NCBI GenBank assembly: GCA_016342755.1
Contig: JAEINS010000007.1
Location: 1 to 64,000, forward strand
Source of the DNA: Melioribacteraceae bacterium
GTDB lineage: Bacteria > Bacteroidota > Ignavibacteria > Ignavibacteriales > Melioribacteraceae
Reading direction: 5' to 3'
Length of the DNA: 64,000 bases
The notes under the pieces were generated by a model. The model had not been told where the DNA came from and searched no databases. It saw nothing but the letters and a program-made list of their open reading frames with translations. Shown piece after piece: positions 9,411-17,522 of the stretch. Made by a program: the position numbers and the translations under genes. Positions within the stretch are counted from its first letter, which is position 1; every line of letters begins with the position of its first letter.

Positions 9411-10523
9411 AAAGATTCCGTTGTTAAAAAGTTAAGGAGATCAGTAAATACCCATTATAAGTGGTGAGGGAATATTACAGTTGATAGATAAACGTTGAAC
9501 TACTAATAAATATTGACCACCACTAAATAAAGACCTCTGAGTATAAAAATAAGAAAGTCTTAGATGATTTACAATGTTGAGTTCTATTTATAACAGTCGG
9601 TTGGTATAATAGAAAATGACTGTGTGGTTTTCTGGTTTTGCTAATCCAAGGATCGAAACTGTGGCGAACAGCCCAGTGTAGTGACTGTAACGATCTTTTA
9701 CCAATGAAATGTGCCGAGTTTACATAATGCCACTTTATCACTGACGGAGATAATTCTTTTCAATCGAAGTCTGATAAAGTTCGTTATGTAATACTGGCTG
9801 ATAATGTTAGGTTCTGCTGAAAGACTCTTGCTGAACATGACGGTAGTATTTTCAGAGTAATGATCTGACCAAGTAGTAAAGCTTTAAGCACTGCCGAAGC
9901 TGCTTTGTGCTGAGGCGGTGCGGTGTAATATAAGTAGTTTAGTTTGAGCGCAGGTATAAGGTATATCGGCGGAGCAATTTAATACTCTACAACCAAAGTT
10001 CTTTTCTCAAGGAAAGTAATTGCTCTATAGGTTGCAACTTTGATTGCAAGTCAAACATGTCTAGTTGTTCTAAATACATGTATGTGACAATACCGTCAAC
10101 CTAAAATGACTGTCTCGATTATCCTCTCCACACCTAAAGGTGGAGAGGTGGTAAGGTGGAGCAATATCTATAGCTATTAGTTTTATATTCAGTTAATTAA
10201 ATGACTGTGGGTTTTGTTGATGGACTCCACTATTCCACCAACCCTAAGGTATTGCTATTCCTTGATTATAGACAGCCCATATTTAATAGTTTGCTAGTGG
10301 AATAGCTTATTAGTTCCAGCCTTCCACCAACAAGCAGATGTTTTTATAATAGGTGTTTATATCAAATACAATGCTATTGTCTATGGTATGTCTGAAAACG
10401 AAAACATGTTTACTTGTAAAATGTCGCTTAACCTAAAACTGAGTTCCAGATGATAGAACAAAATAAGGAGGATACTATCTTGCATATGCAAAATAGTATC
10501 CTCATTTGAAAAGAAACAACTAT
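9411..10523. other. 1.1-kb region without a convincing gene, with several inverted repeats
   Basis: No ORF here has recognisable family features; the longest (72 codons, minus, 9523-9741) is unconvincing. Visible structure: a GC-richer hairpin at 10123-10148 (arms CCTCTCCA/TGGAGAGG with extra pairing inside), a 9-bp inverted repeat CTATTCCAC (10230-10238) / GTGGAATAG (10297-10305), and repeated short words such as AATGACTGT (about 9615, 10104, 10200). It may hold the hsdM promoter, a non-coding RNA, a decayed gene or an origin for the neighbouring helicase. I cannot assign a function. Confidence 0.5.
10468..10503 (-). terminator. 36-nt near-perfect palindrome after the helicase gene
   Basis: The arms are GAGGATACTAT and ATAGTATCCTC around a TTGCATATGCAA core, with one mismatched pair. 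It lies 20 bp downstream of the minus-strand helicase stop, and on that strand it is followed by CTTATTTTGTTC. This suits a Rho-independent terminator. A perfect dyad of this length could also be a protein-binding site. Confidence 0.6.
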
Positions 10524-12314
10524 TTAAGCTGCTTCCTCGTTAATTATATGGCCGACTATAATATCATGTTTGTTCTGGTCAGTCTCAGATTCAACCTCAG
10601 GGCTTTTGATCCCAAGTAGTCGATGAACTTCTGATAATTTAGTTACATCAGAGTTACTGAAGGAATCTAATCTGATATCAGTAATCCAATTGACTTTTTT
10701 AACTGCGTTCTCCTCTAGGTTTTTAATACTCGGAATCTTATAATTGTTGCAATCATAAAGACTGTTCAATTCCTCAGTAAACACCGGTTTGGTTTTGGGT
10801 TGGTCACCATAGTTTTCTGTGCACCATGACTTATAAGCTAGATATAAAGAGCTAAGGGTTGAAGCGTATGAGGGCGTTTCATCATTGCCCAATACACACT
10901 TTTCTTTAACAAATACTGCAACAGAGTCAGATGCTTCTTTAAATTCTGTGATGTTTTTCAATACATCACCAGGCGATTCAAAATATATTCCACCATCATG
11001 TAAAACTATCTCTTTGTATTTGTTTAATACTAAATTTAGAATACCAGGTATCTCGGTAATTAATTTCCTCGATAATTGTGTATCTGGTCTTTTTATAAAT
11101 GATTTATTAAAAGATATAATATCGAGCCTTCTAATAATAGCATTGTCAACAACTTTGAACTTAGGATAACTGTTGGCAGATATTATTAGGCGAGCCATAT
11201 TCTTAAATTCAATAGGTTTTTCCTTAATTTGGCGACAAGAAATCTTATCATCACCAGTTAAAGCCTTGAACATATAGGCGTCTTTTTCTAAGCCAGAAAC
11301 TTCGTTTGAGAAGTTAGCATACTTATTGACCAGCTGAAAAGCAGAATAATGCTGTCCATCCGCAAGGTTGCTGAATTCTTGGTTTGAAATATTATCATCA
11401 CCAATCAATTCACGCCAGACATTCATAATTACTGATTTACCATTACCACCTTTGCCGACAAGTAAAAGTGCTTTTTGGAATTCATATGTTGGGATCATGG
11501 TGTACATCATCCATTTTAATAGATGATCAATAACTTCTTTATTTCCCTCCAGCATCTCATTTATTTTTTCGATAAATAGGGGGCATTCAGCCTCTGGGTC
11601 ATATTCTACCGGAAATTGTACAGTAGTTTTATAATTCGGCGTATGTGATTCTAAACTGTTTGTTTCTAAGTTATATAGTCCATTGGCAAAGTTTAGTATA
11701 GATTTATCTGGATTCATCTGTTCTTCAAAGAAGATATCAGATTGCTTCATTAACCTTTTTGTTAAGGTTTCTATTTTGTTATTGTTGATTTGATCTGATG
11801 GGAAGAAGTTGATTAGAAATTCTTCCATTAAAGCATGGATTTTTTTATCATTAACAATTTGCCATACGCCATTTATATACTCATAAAAATTCAATGTCGG
11901 ATTATGAAAAATAATTCTGTCCTTATAATACTGAGTAAATAAATCAATTGTGAAAGTCTCGTTGTATTTTGGGGGTATAAAGGTTGGGAAAAATAATGGT
12001 GATTCTGAGTTTATAGATTTAATCTTACCACAAAGATTCGCTCGTCCGCAAATTTCATGACAGAGTGTATTGCAATCGGCAGGACTTTCTTCCTCTACCT
12101 CCCAAATCTGATTGAATGATTTGAACATATCTTCTGAATTCAACACTTTGTTCATTAGTCCTATTTTTACATCTTGTTCAAAGTGAATAGCTATTTTTAT
12201 TAGTTTTTCTAGATCAACTTCATTTAGTTTAGTCAGGTGATCTTTGTTCATGATTTTTTCAATAAAATTACAGTGATTTTGGATATTGTTAAACTTGTCT
12301 AAATTATGCTGCAT
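10524..12314 (-). CDS. D5/P4-type SF3 helicase of a mobile element (phage/plasmid primase family)
   Basis: These proteins open replication origins of phages, plasmids and integrative elements. The D5_N-type region (about 130-270) leads into an SF3 helicase core with Walker A GKGGNGKS (287-294) and a LIISANSYPKF stretch ending in NAIIRRLDII. A recognisable primase catalytic domain is not seen in the N-terminal 110 residues. That region instead carries four closely spaced cysteines (81, 85, 89, 95), possibly metal-binding. The ATG overlaps the end of the upstream recombinase by 11 bp, so the two are coupled. A role in replicating the island after excision is inferred. Confidence 0.85.
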   Translation of the reverse strand: MQHNLDKFNNIQNHCNFIEKIMNKDHLTKLNEVDLEKLIKIAIHFEQDVKIGLMNKVLNSEDMFKSFNQIWEVEEESPADCNTLCHEICGRANLCGKIKSINSESPLFFPTFIPPKYNETFTIDLFTQYYKDRIIFHNPTLNFYEYINGVWQIVNDKKIHALMEEFLINFFPSDQINNNKIETLTKRLMKQSDIFFEEQMNPDKSILNFANGLYNLETNSLESHTPNYKTTVQFPVEYDPEAECPLFIEKINEMLEGNKEVIDHLLKWMMYTMIPTYEFQKALLLVGKGGNGKSVIMNVWRELIGDDNISNQEFSNLADGQHYSAFQLVNKYANFSNEVSGLEKDAYMFKALTGDDKISCRQIKEKPIEFKNMARLIISANSYPKFKVVDNAIIRRLDIISFNKSFIKRPDTQLSRKLITEIPGILNLVLNKYKEIVLHDGGIYFESPGDVLKNITEFKEASDSVAVFVKEKCVLGNDETPSYASTLSSLYLAYKSWCTENYGDQPKTKPVFTEELNSLYDCNNYKIPSIKNLEENAVKKVNWITDIRLDSFSNSDVTKLSEVHRLLGIKSPEVESETDQNKHDIIVGHIINEEAA

Positions 12315-13269
12315 TGTTTAATACCTCTATGTTTTTAATTAATGTTTCTATTTTTAAATGTGAATATCTTTCAGTTACTGTTATACTGCTATGTCCAAGC
12401 AGTTCTTTTACTATATATAAGTCCACACCAGCTTTTACTAGGTTACTTGCAAATGAATGTCTAAGACTGTGAAATTTCACCTTTTCCTCTAAGCCTACAG
12501 CTCTACTCGCTTTTTTAAATTGTCGGGATACGTAATCCGCATTAAATGCGATTGTTCTAGATTTCCCGAATACATAGCTATTTAGATTAACTATTTCTCC
12601 ATTTGAGGCTGGATCTATTCCTTGAAGTTTCTCTGATAGCTTTTCGCAAATTGGTATTTGACGCTGCTTTCTGCTCTTGGTAGAAAACATTTCATCGCCA
12701 ACAGTAATAATGTTATTTACTAAATCGATATTATTCCATCGTAAATTAATAATCTCACTTAGTCTGCAGCCAGTATAAAAACTAGTGAAAACTATATCTT
12801 TAATTTGCTGCTGCTTGATCGAATTCATAATTAAAGACAGTTCAGATGCATCAATTGTTTGTGGATGTTCTTCTTGTTGCTTTCTCAATTTTATTTTTAC
12901 AAATGGATTGCTTGAAATATAATCCCAATCTAAAGCCTTGTTAAAAGCTGCTTTTAGATTTCGATAATATACTCTGTATCCTTTAGGAGCATTGATTTTA
13001 AGATTAATTATGAAATCTTCAATCATCTTTACAGTCAGTTCATTGATGTCAATGTCATCACTGAAGTATTTTCTTAAAGCATTCATTGATAGTTTTACTG
13101 ACTTATAATATTTCTGTGAACATTCACCTTCGATATAGTTCTCGTATTCGGTACAAAACGATTCTAACGTTTTCTTGGTTCTTTCTTTTTCGACCTTTAC
13201 TGAATTAAGTAAATTCATCAGGCTATGGATTTGATCCATATTAAAATTATTAATATTAGAACTATCCAT
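12304..13269 (-). CDS. Tyrosine recombinase (phage-type integrase), copy A
   Basis: Catalytic residues of the tyrosine recombinase family are visible: R169 (TGCRLSE), H267 and R270 (HSLRHSF), H293 (LLGHSS) and the nucleophile Y302 (TERYSH), with a SAM-like N-terminal core-binding domain. It lacks the arm-binding domain of copy B but shares the LKAAFNKA.DW.YI..NPF stretch with it, so the two are paralogues. The start overlaps the upstream 96-codon ORF by 8 bp and its end overlaps the helicase, forming a tight operon. It may act with copy B in integration or excision, or handle a nested element. Confidence 0.9.
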   Translation of the reverse strand: MDSSNINNFNMDQIHSLMNLLNSVKVEKERTKKTLESFCTEYENYIEGECSQKYYKSVKLSMNALRKYFSDDIDINELTVKMIEDFIINLKINAPKGYRVYYRNLKAAFNKALDWDYISSNPFVKIKLRKQQEEHPQTIDASELSLIMNSIKQQQIKDIVFTSFYTGCRLSEIINLRWNNIDLVNNIITVGDEMFSTKSRKQRQIPICEKLSEKLQGIDPASNGEIVNLNSYVFGKSRTIAFNADYVSRQFKKASRAVGLEEKVKFHSLRHSFASNLVKAGVDLYIVKELLGHSSITVTERYSHLKIETLIKNIEVLNNAA

Positions 13270-13552
13270 TAGAAAGACTTAAGATTGATTTGTGATAAGT
13301 TTTGTTGCTTTCAGATCCTACATTGAGTAAGATCTGGTTGGTATTTTGGTAATTTGGTATTCTCTCAGCAGACGCAGTATTTTTTAAGTCTACTAGTTTT
13401 TTGTTTTTCAAAGGATTCCTTCCCTTTGATAGGTTTACAGGGCTTTTCAATTTGCCTCCATGTTTAGTTATTAAAATACATGCACAAAAAAACCTCGCAC
13501 TAGGTTTGAGGTTTTGAATTTCTTTGTGTATGTGGGTTATATTTTTTTTCAT
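13262..13552 (-). CDS. Small 96-residue ORF of unknown function upstream of integrase A
   Basis: No family is recognised. The protein is basic and low in complexity in its middle (GGKLKSPVNLSKGRNPLKNK). Its stop overlaps the ATG of integrase A by 8 bp, which supports real translation and coupling. A terminator-like hairpin with seven T's lies within its codons 14-23. It may be an excisionase-like or leader gene, but a non-coding leader region is equally possible. Confidence 0.4.
   Translation of the reverse strand: MKKNITHIHKEIQNLKPSARFFCACILITKHGGKLKSPVNLSKGRNPLKNKKLVDLKNTASAERIPNYQNTNQILLNVGSESNKTYHKSILSLSNG
13484..13514 (-). terminator. Terminator-like hairpin inside the leader ORF (possible attenuator)
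   Basis: On the minus strand AAACCTC pairs with GAGGTTT across an 11-nt loop, followed directly by a run of T's. It lies about 40 nt downstream of the start codon of the 96-codon ORF and upstream of integrase A. Its position inside a leader ORF suggests transcription attenuation of the integrase A-helicase operon, or termination of read-through from integrase B. Confidence 0.5.
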
Positions 13553-13728
13553 GCCCCTTTTCTTGCATGAAGCATGCCTTAGAGAAATAATATTCTAAAT
13601 ACATTAATTTTGGTTCTTTTTTAAGATATTTAGAAATTATCCAAATGAAATATTAGCATTTTAGGATATTAAACCCCCGCAACTTTAATTAGCGGAATTT
13701 TGTAAAGTAAAGATTTATTTCACCCATT

Positions 13729-14730
13729 CTATAATTTAAGTATTGCATCATGCAATGATTCGACATTGAGATGAGAATATATTTGAGTTGTCGAAATATC
13801 AGTGTGACCAAGAAGTTCTTTAACAACATATAGGCTGGTTCCGTTTCTTACCAGATTACTAGCGAAACTATGACGTAGGCTATGGAAATGGATATCTTCT
13901 GACATTCCAGCTGCTCTAACAGCATCTTTAAAACGATGACTAATTGTGTCTTGGTGGAACTTGTATCCTTGTTCATTAGGAAATACATAGTCAGATTTTT
14001 TTACTTTATGTAGAATGGCGAAAGTTTTAATTATTGTTTTACTAATAGGAATTTGGCGATCTTTCTTACTCTTAGTTTTAAATTCAGTAGAATTCTTTAC
14101 CGTCAATATATTATTCTTAAGATCAATGCTGTCCCATTTCAAATTTAATAGTTCACTCTGCCTCATACCAGTATAATAAGCTACATGATAAAGATTGCCT
14201 AGAACAGCATTCTCAACTTGTTCAAGGATTTTTTGTAGCTCACTATGATTAATTACACTCGGAAATTTCTTTATAAGTTTGGGAGGTTTGACTTTAGTAA
14301 ATGGATTAAACTCAATGTATTCCCAATCGACAGCTTTATTAAATGCTGCTTTTAATGTTCGGTGATAAAGGTGTGCTGCCGTTTCAGCTCTTCTATAAGA
14401 CATCGAAACAAAACCATCAACATCTCTAATAGTTATAAGATTGAGATTGGGATCACCAATAAACTCAGTGAACATCTTAAATGAAAGTTTGATACTCTTT
14501 ATATATTTTGCTGAGTAACTTATTTCAGCTCGTTCCTCATACTCAGCTCTAAACTGTGATAAGCTAATTCCTTGAGGTTTTAGCCGATCTTTAATTTGAT
14601 AACGCAATTCTGAAACAAACTTGGTTGCCTCAGCCTTAGTTTTCTTTTTTGTTGATACTCTTTTGGTCTTTTGTTGAACTTCATCAAAGTATTCAACATA
14701 GTAGATACCTTTTCTAATAAATATAAACAT
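13729..14730 (-). CDS. Tyrosine recombinase (island integrase), copy B
   Basis: This is the recombinase next to the tRNA-Thr att site and so the likely integrase of the island. Catalytic residues are R190 (TGMRQSE), H283 and R286 (HSLRHSF), H309 (LLGHTD) and Y318 (TQIYSH). The N-terminal 45 residues (FIFIRKGIYYVEYFDEVQQK) look like an arm-type DNA-binding domain, then the SAM-like core-binding domain follows. The ATG at 14728-14730 is about 110 bp from the att fragment. The segment between holds a 14-bp palindrome that may be an operator. Confidence 0.93.
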   Translation of the reverse strand: MFIFIRKGIYYVEYFDEVQQKTKRVSTKKKTKAEATKFVSELRYQIKDRLKPQGISLSQFRAEYEERAEISYSAKYIKSIKLSFKMFTEFIGDPNLNLITIRDVDGFVSMSYRRAETAAHLYHRTLKAAFNKAVDWEYIEFNPFTKVKPPKLIKKFPSVINHSELQKILEQVENAVLGNLYHVAYYTGMRQSELLNLKWDSIDLKNNILTVKNSTEFKTKSKKDRQIPISKTIIKTFAILHKVKKSDYVFPNEQGYKFHQDTISHRFKDAVRAAGMSEDIHFHSLRHSFASNLVRNGTSLYVVKELLGHTDISTTQIYSHLNVESLHDAILKL

Positions 14731-14781
14731 GATGCCTCCTGAAGCTATCAGGAAGCCTTGAAGCTGTATTTACTGATCACT

Positions 14782-14795
14782 TAACTGTACAGTTA
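14782..14795. promoter_or_regulatory. 14-bp perfect palindrome between integrase B and the att site
   Basis: TAACTGTACAGTTA is a perfect dyad 52 bp upstream of the integrase B start. A second small inverted repeat, CCTGA/TCAGG, lies nearer the gene (about 14738-14752). Their position suits an operator or recombination-directionality site, but no regulator is known here. Confidence 0.35.
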
Positions 14796-14840
14796 GCTGA
14801 AATGTTGTTTTATAGGTTAAAAATGTAGAAAGTCGGTTTA

Positions 14841-14884
14841 TTTGTAATCAGCCGGTCGGCGGTTCGAGTCCGTTCACCAGCTCA
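14841..14884 (+). other. Attachment site: 3' half of a tRNA-Thr(TGU) gene
   Basis: The 44 nt start with an anticodon loop TTTGTAA (anticodon TGT, threonine) and the 3' anticodon stem TCAG. They continue through a T-arm (GGCGG, TTCGAGT, CCGTT) to the acceptor strand CACCAGC, then TCA. The sequence upstream does not form the 5' half of a tRNA. This is what is left on one side when an integrase recombines within a tRNA gene; the intact gene should lie at the other island end. Confidence 0.85.
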
Positions 14885-14885
14885 A

Positions 14886-14921
14886 GAAACCTCGTTTTCA
14901 TTATGAAATCGGGGTTTCTTT
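14886..14921 (+). terminator. Terminator following the tRNA-Thr fragment
   Basis: GAAACCTCG pairs with CGGGGTTTC around an AT-rich loop and is followed by TTTG. It lies directly after the tRNA 3' end and was presumably the original tRNA terminator, marking the return to host chromosome. Confidence 0.7.
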
Positions 14922-15212
14922 GTATCCGTCCATTTCCGAACCACCTTACGAAAACACCCTAAAATTACATCCTATATATCAAATGACATATCATTTTTCG
15001 ATACGACGTCTGATTAAATTAATTAGTTTATGCGATAAAATAGGATAATTCCGCTCAGTGTCAATTCAACTTAAGTCATGAATGTAAATGCTTTGTGCGA
15101 ATGAGGAAATCAGCAGGTCACTTTGGGGCAGATTTTGACAACTGACCATAAGGCAAAATGGGTTCACGAGCACCTAAGAGATGATGACTACCATTGCTGC
15201 CCTAGTTTTTAT
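14922..15212. other. Intergenic stretch between the island edge and higA
   Basis: I see no ORF, RNA gene or strong repeat here. Together with the preceding terminator it makes about 330 bases without a gene. Confidence 0.6.
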
Positions 15213-15527
15213 TTAGATTACCTTTATCTTCTTTTTCTTTAACGGTTTTACTTTATCAATTGATGGTTTCCGTTTTTGATATATTTTATAGATATCATAC
15301 TGGTTTTGTAAATTAAGCCATAATTCTACACTTGTACCAAAGAATTTGGATAATTTCATGGCCATTTCGGGACTAATACTTCGCTTTTCATTTACAATCT
15401 CATTTATAGTACGAAAAGTAGTTCCCAATTGATTTGCTAATTCTGTCTGTGAAATTTCTAATTCTTCTAAAAACTCTTCTTTAAGTATATGTCCTGGGTG
15501 ATTTGGTTGTCTTTTAATAGTTAGCAC
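15213..15527 (-). CDS. higA: HigA-family antitoxin
   Basis: This helix-turn-helix antitoxin binds and neutralises HigB and represses the operon. The family hallmark HPGHILKEEFLEEL is at the N-terminus, followed by an XRE-type helix-turn-helix (QTELANQLGTTFRTINEIVN, about residues 29-48) and SVELWLNLQNQYD. The C-terminus is lysine-rich. The start is GTG (15525-15527) with AAGGAG a few bases upstream. It lies 11 bp downstream of higB, the toxin-first order typical of higBA. Confidence 0.9.
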   Translation of the reverse strand: MLTIKRQPNHPGHILKEEFLEELEISQTELANQLGTTFRTINEIVNEKRSISPEMAMKLSKFFGTSVELWLNLQNQYDIYKIYQKRKPSIDKVKPLKKKKIKVI

Positions 15528-15538
15528 TTTTTTTCTCC

Positions 15539-15820
15539 TTAATGATAATCAACTAATTCAACTTCATAAGCATTTGAATTCTCAAATTTAAAGACTATTC
15601 TATATTGATCATTTATTCTAATACTATATTTCCCATTATATGAACCTTTCATGGATTCAAGTCTGTTTCCTGGAGGGATTTTGAGATCATTTAAATCTTT
15701 GGCTGCATTCAAATAGTCAAGTTTCCTTAAAGCGACTTTAATAATTGCCTGTGGAAATTTTCTTTCTTTGCCAGTTATATATAATTTTTCTGTATTTTTA
15801 CTGTTAAAAATTACAATCAT
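15539..15820 (-). CDS. higB: HigB/RelE-family toxin (mRNA interferase)
   Basis: HigB toxins cleave mRNA on the ribosome. The protein has the family's small RelE-like fold features: KLDYLNAAKDLNDLKIPPGN, then RLESMKGSYNGKYSIRIND and QYRIVFKF, and it ends in VDYH. Length (93) is normal. It starts at ATG 15818-15820 and is followed by higA. The pair sits on the chromosomal side of the island edge. Confidence 0.9.
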   Translation of the reverse strand: MIVIFNSKNTEKLYITGKERKFPQAIIKVALRKLDYLNAAKDLNDLKIPPGNRLESMKGSYNGKYSIRINDQYRIVFKFENSNAYEVELVDYH

Positions 15821-16306
15821 GACCCATATAACGCATAGTGTAATACAAACATAAAGAATTGAAACTAATCAAGCAACAGATTAAATTCTATTTTGTTTCT
15901 ACCACGACCTTATATTTTTTTGAAGACATGTATTCTTTAATAATACATCAATGCAGATTAAGTGTTAAGTTGCTGATTGAAAAGGTATTCAATTTTAATA
16001 ATGATGTTGAGAGAATAAAATATTAAGTGATTTTTATAATAAACCAAAAGACAAGAATACCATGTTATCATAAACCGATATCCTTTATCCATATTTTTGA
16101 TTAACAACAATTAAAATTCATGGAAAAAGCTGATGGCTGGCTAACATTAAATCAGGAAGGGGAGTAATAAGTAAGTTTTTCACTATATAAAAGTAAAAGT
16201 TTTTTCTAAAAATGAGTTTATAAATAATTGCTTCTTATAAAGAATTACCCTAATTTCATTACACTAAAAACTAACTAAGCTTTCATAAAATTACGGAAAC
16301 GTTGAT
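15821..16306. other. 486-bp divergent intergenic region (higB / sucC)
   Basis: It separates the minus-strand higBA operon from plus-strand sucC and must carry both promoters. It is very AT-rich. I found no ORF, RNA gene or clear hairpin and cannot place the promoters reliably. Confidence 0.6.
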
Positions 16307-17473
16307 ATGAAAATTCATGAATATCAAGCCAAAGAAATTCTTAAGAAATTTAATGTTCCTGTCCCGGAAGGCAGAATGGCATTCACATACGATGAAGCTA
16401 TAACAGGGGCAAAAGAAATTAAAGGTAAAGTTAAAGTTGTAAAAGCCCAGATTCATGCTGGCGGAAGAGGATTAGGCGGCGGAGTAAAAGTAGCTAAGGA
16501 TTTGAAAGAAGTAAAAAAGTACACAAAACAAATTCTTGGAATGAACCTGGTTACGCATCAGACCGGGCCGGAAGGTAAAGTTGTTAAACGATTATTAATT
16601 GAGCAGGGAATTGATATTGATAAAGAACTTTATGTGGGTATTACTCTTGACCGTGCTCTGTCTAGAAATGTTGTGATGGTTTCTACAGAAGGCGGAATGG
16701 AGATAGAAAAAGTTGCGGCAGAATCTCCTGATAAAATATTGAAAGAAGTTATTGATCCTGGTGTAGGGATGCAGCAGTATCAGGCTAGAAATCTTGCCTT
16801 TGGTCTTGGACTTGAAGGAACCCAGCATAAAAATGCGGTTAAATTTTTATTAGCATTATACAAAGCATACATTGCAACAGATGCTTCTATTGCCGAAATA
16901 AATCCGCTTGTAGTTACAAAGCAAGGTGATGTAATGGCTTTAGACGCGAAGATGAATTTTGATGACAATGCTCTTTACAGGCATCCGGATATTCTGGAAT
17001 ACAGAGATTTAGATGAAGAAGACGCGTTAGAAATTGAAGCTGCTAAATATAGTCTAAATTATATTAAGCTTGATGGAAACGTTGGCTGTATGGTTAATGG
17101 TGCCGGACTTGCAATGGCTACTATGGATATTATAAAATTAGCCGGCGGTGAACCCGCAAACTTTTTAGATGTTGGCGGCGGTGCTAATAAAACTACTGTA
17201 GCAAACGGATTTAAAATTATTTTATCGGATAAAAATGTAAAAGCCCTTTTGATAAATATCTTTGGCGGCATTGTACGTTGCGATAGAGTTGCACAGGGTG
17301 TTATTGATGCGGTTAAAGAAATAAATGTTGAAGTACCTGTAGTAGTAAGACTTGATGGTACAAATGCTGTTGAAGCTAAGGAACTACTGATTAAATCGGG
17401 GCTTAACTTTGAAGTTGCATTAACACTTAAAGAAGCTGCTGAAAAAGTGACTAAGGTGTTGGAAGAAAAATAG
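16307..17473 (+). CDS. sucC: Succinyl-CoA ligase, beta subunit
   Basis: It forms succinyl-CoA ligase with SucD, interconverting succinyl-CoA and succinate with NTP formation in the TCA cycle. The start [15 protein letters not shown] and the ATP-grasp stretch [18 protein letters not shown] are typical; the CoA-ligase domain carries [15 protein letters not shown] and [10 protein letters not shown]. Length 388 is normal. sucD is not adjacent, so the gene stands alone. No clear Shine-Dalgarno precedes the ATG. The gene after it is convergent. Confidence 0.97.
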   Translation: MKIHEYQAKEILKKFNVPVPEGRMAFTYDEAITGAKEIKGKVKVVKAQIHAGGRGLGGGVKVAKDLKEVKKYTKQILGMNLVTHQTGPEGKVVKRLLIEQGIDIDKELYVGITLDRALSRNVVMVSTEGGMEIEKVAAESPDKILKEVIDPGVGMQQYQARNLAFGLGLEGTQHKNAVKFLLALYKAYIATDASIAEINPLVVTKQGDVMALDAKMNFDDNALYRHPDILEYRDLDEEDALEIEAAKYSLNYIKLDGNVGCMVNGAGLAMATMDIIKLAGGEPANFLDVGGGANKTTVANGFKIILSDKNVKALLINIFGGIVRCDRVAQGVIDAVKEINVEVPVVVRLDGTNAVEAKELLIKSGLNFEVALTLKEAAEKVTKVLEEK

Positions 17474-17522
17474 ATAAAAAAAAGATGTCATCTTTAAAAT
17501 TTTCATGTAATAATTTACAGTA

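Larger units (their letters stand above)
1..14884. mobile_element. Integrative genomic island (right part), integrated at tRNA-Thr
   Basis: The right boundary is a duplicated 3' half of a tRNA-Thr gene at 14841-14884. A tyrosine recombinase gene starts about 110 bp inside it. The cargo is a second recombinase, a D5-type helicase and a type I restriction-modification locus with extra nuclease, ATPase and Fic genes, all on the minus strand. tRNA 3' ends are the classic attachment sites of tyrosine-recombinase islands. The left end, where the intact tRNA-Thr should be, is outside the window. The IS3-like element at 1-77 sits inside the island. A nested or composite island cannot be excluded. Confidence 0.75.

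Noticed and set aside
9523-9741. 72-codon minus-strand ORF in the gene-free part of the island
   Set aside because: It has no recognisable family features, an odd composition and no convincing start signal; treated as chance.
14800-14884. Intact tRNA-Thr gene
   Set aside because: The sequence before 14840 cannot form the acceptor 5' strand, D-arm or 5' anticodon stem; only the 3' half is present.
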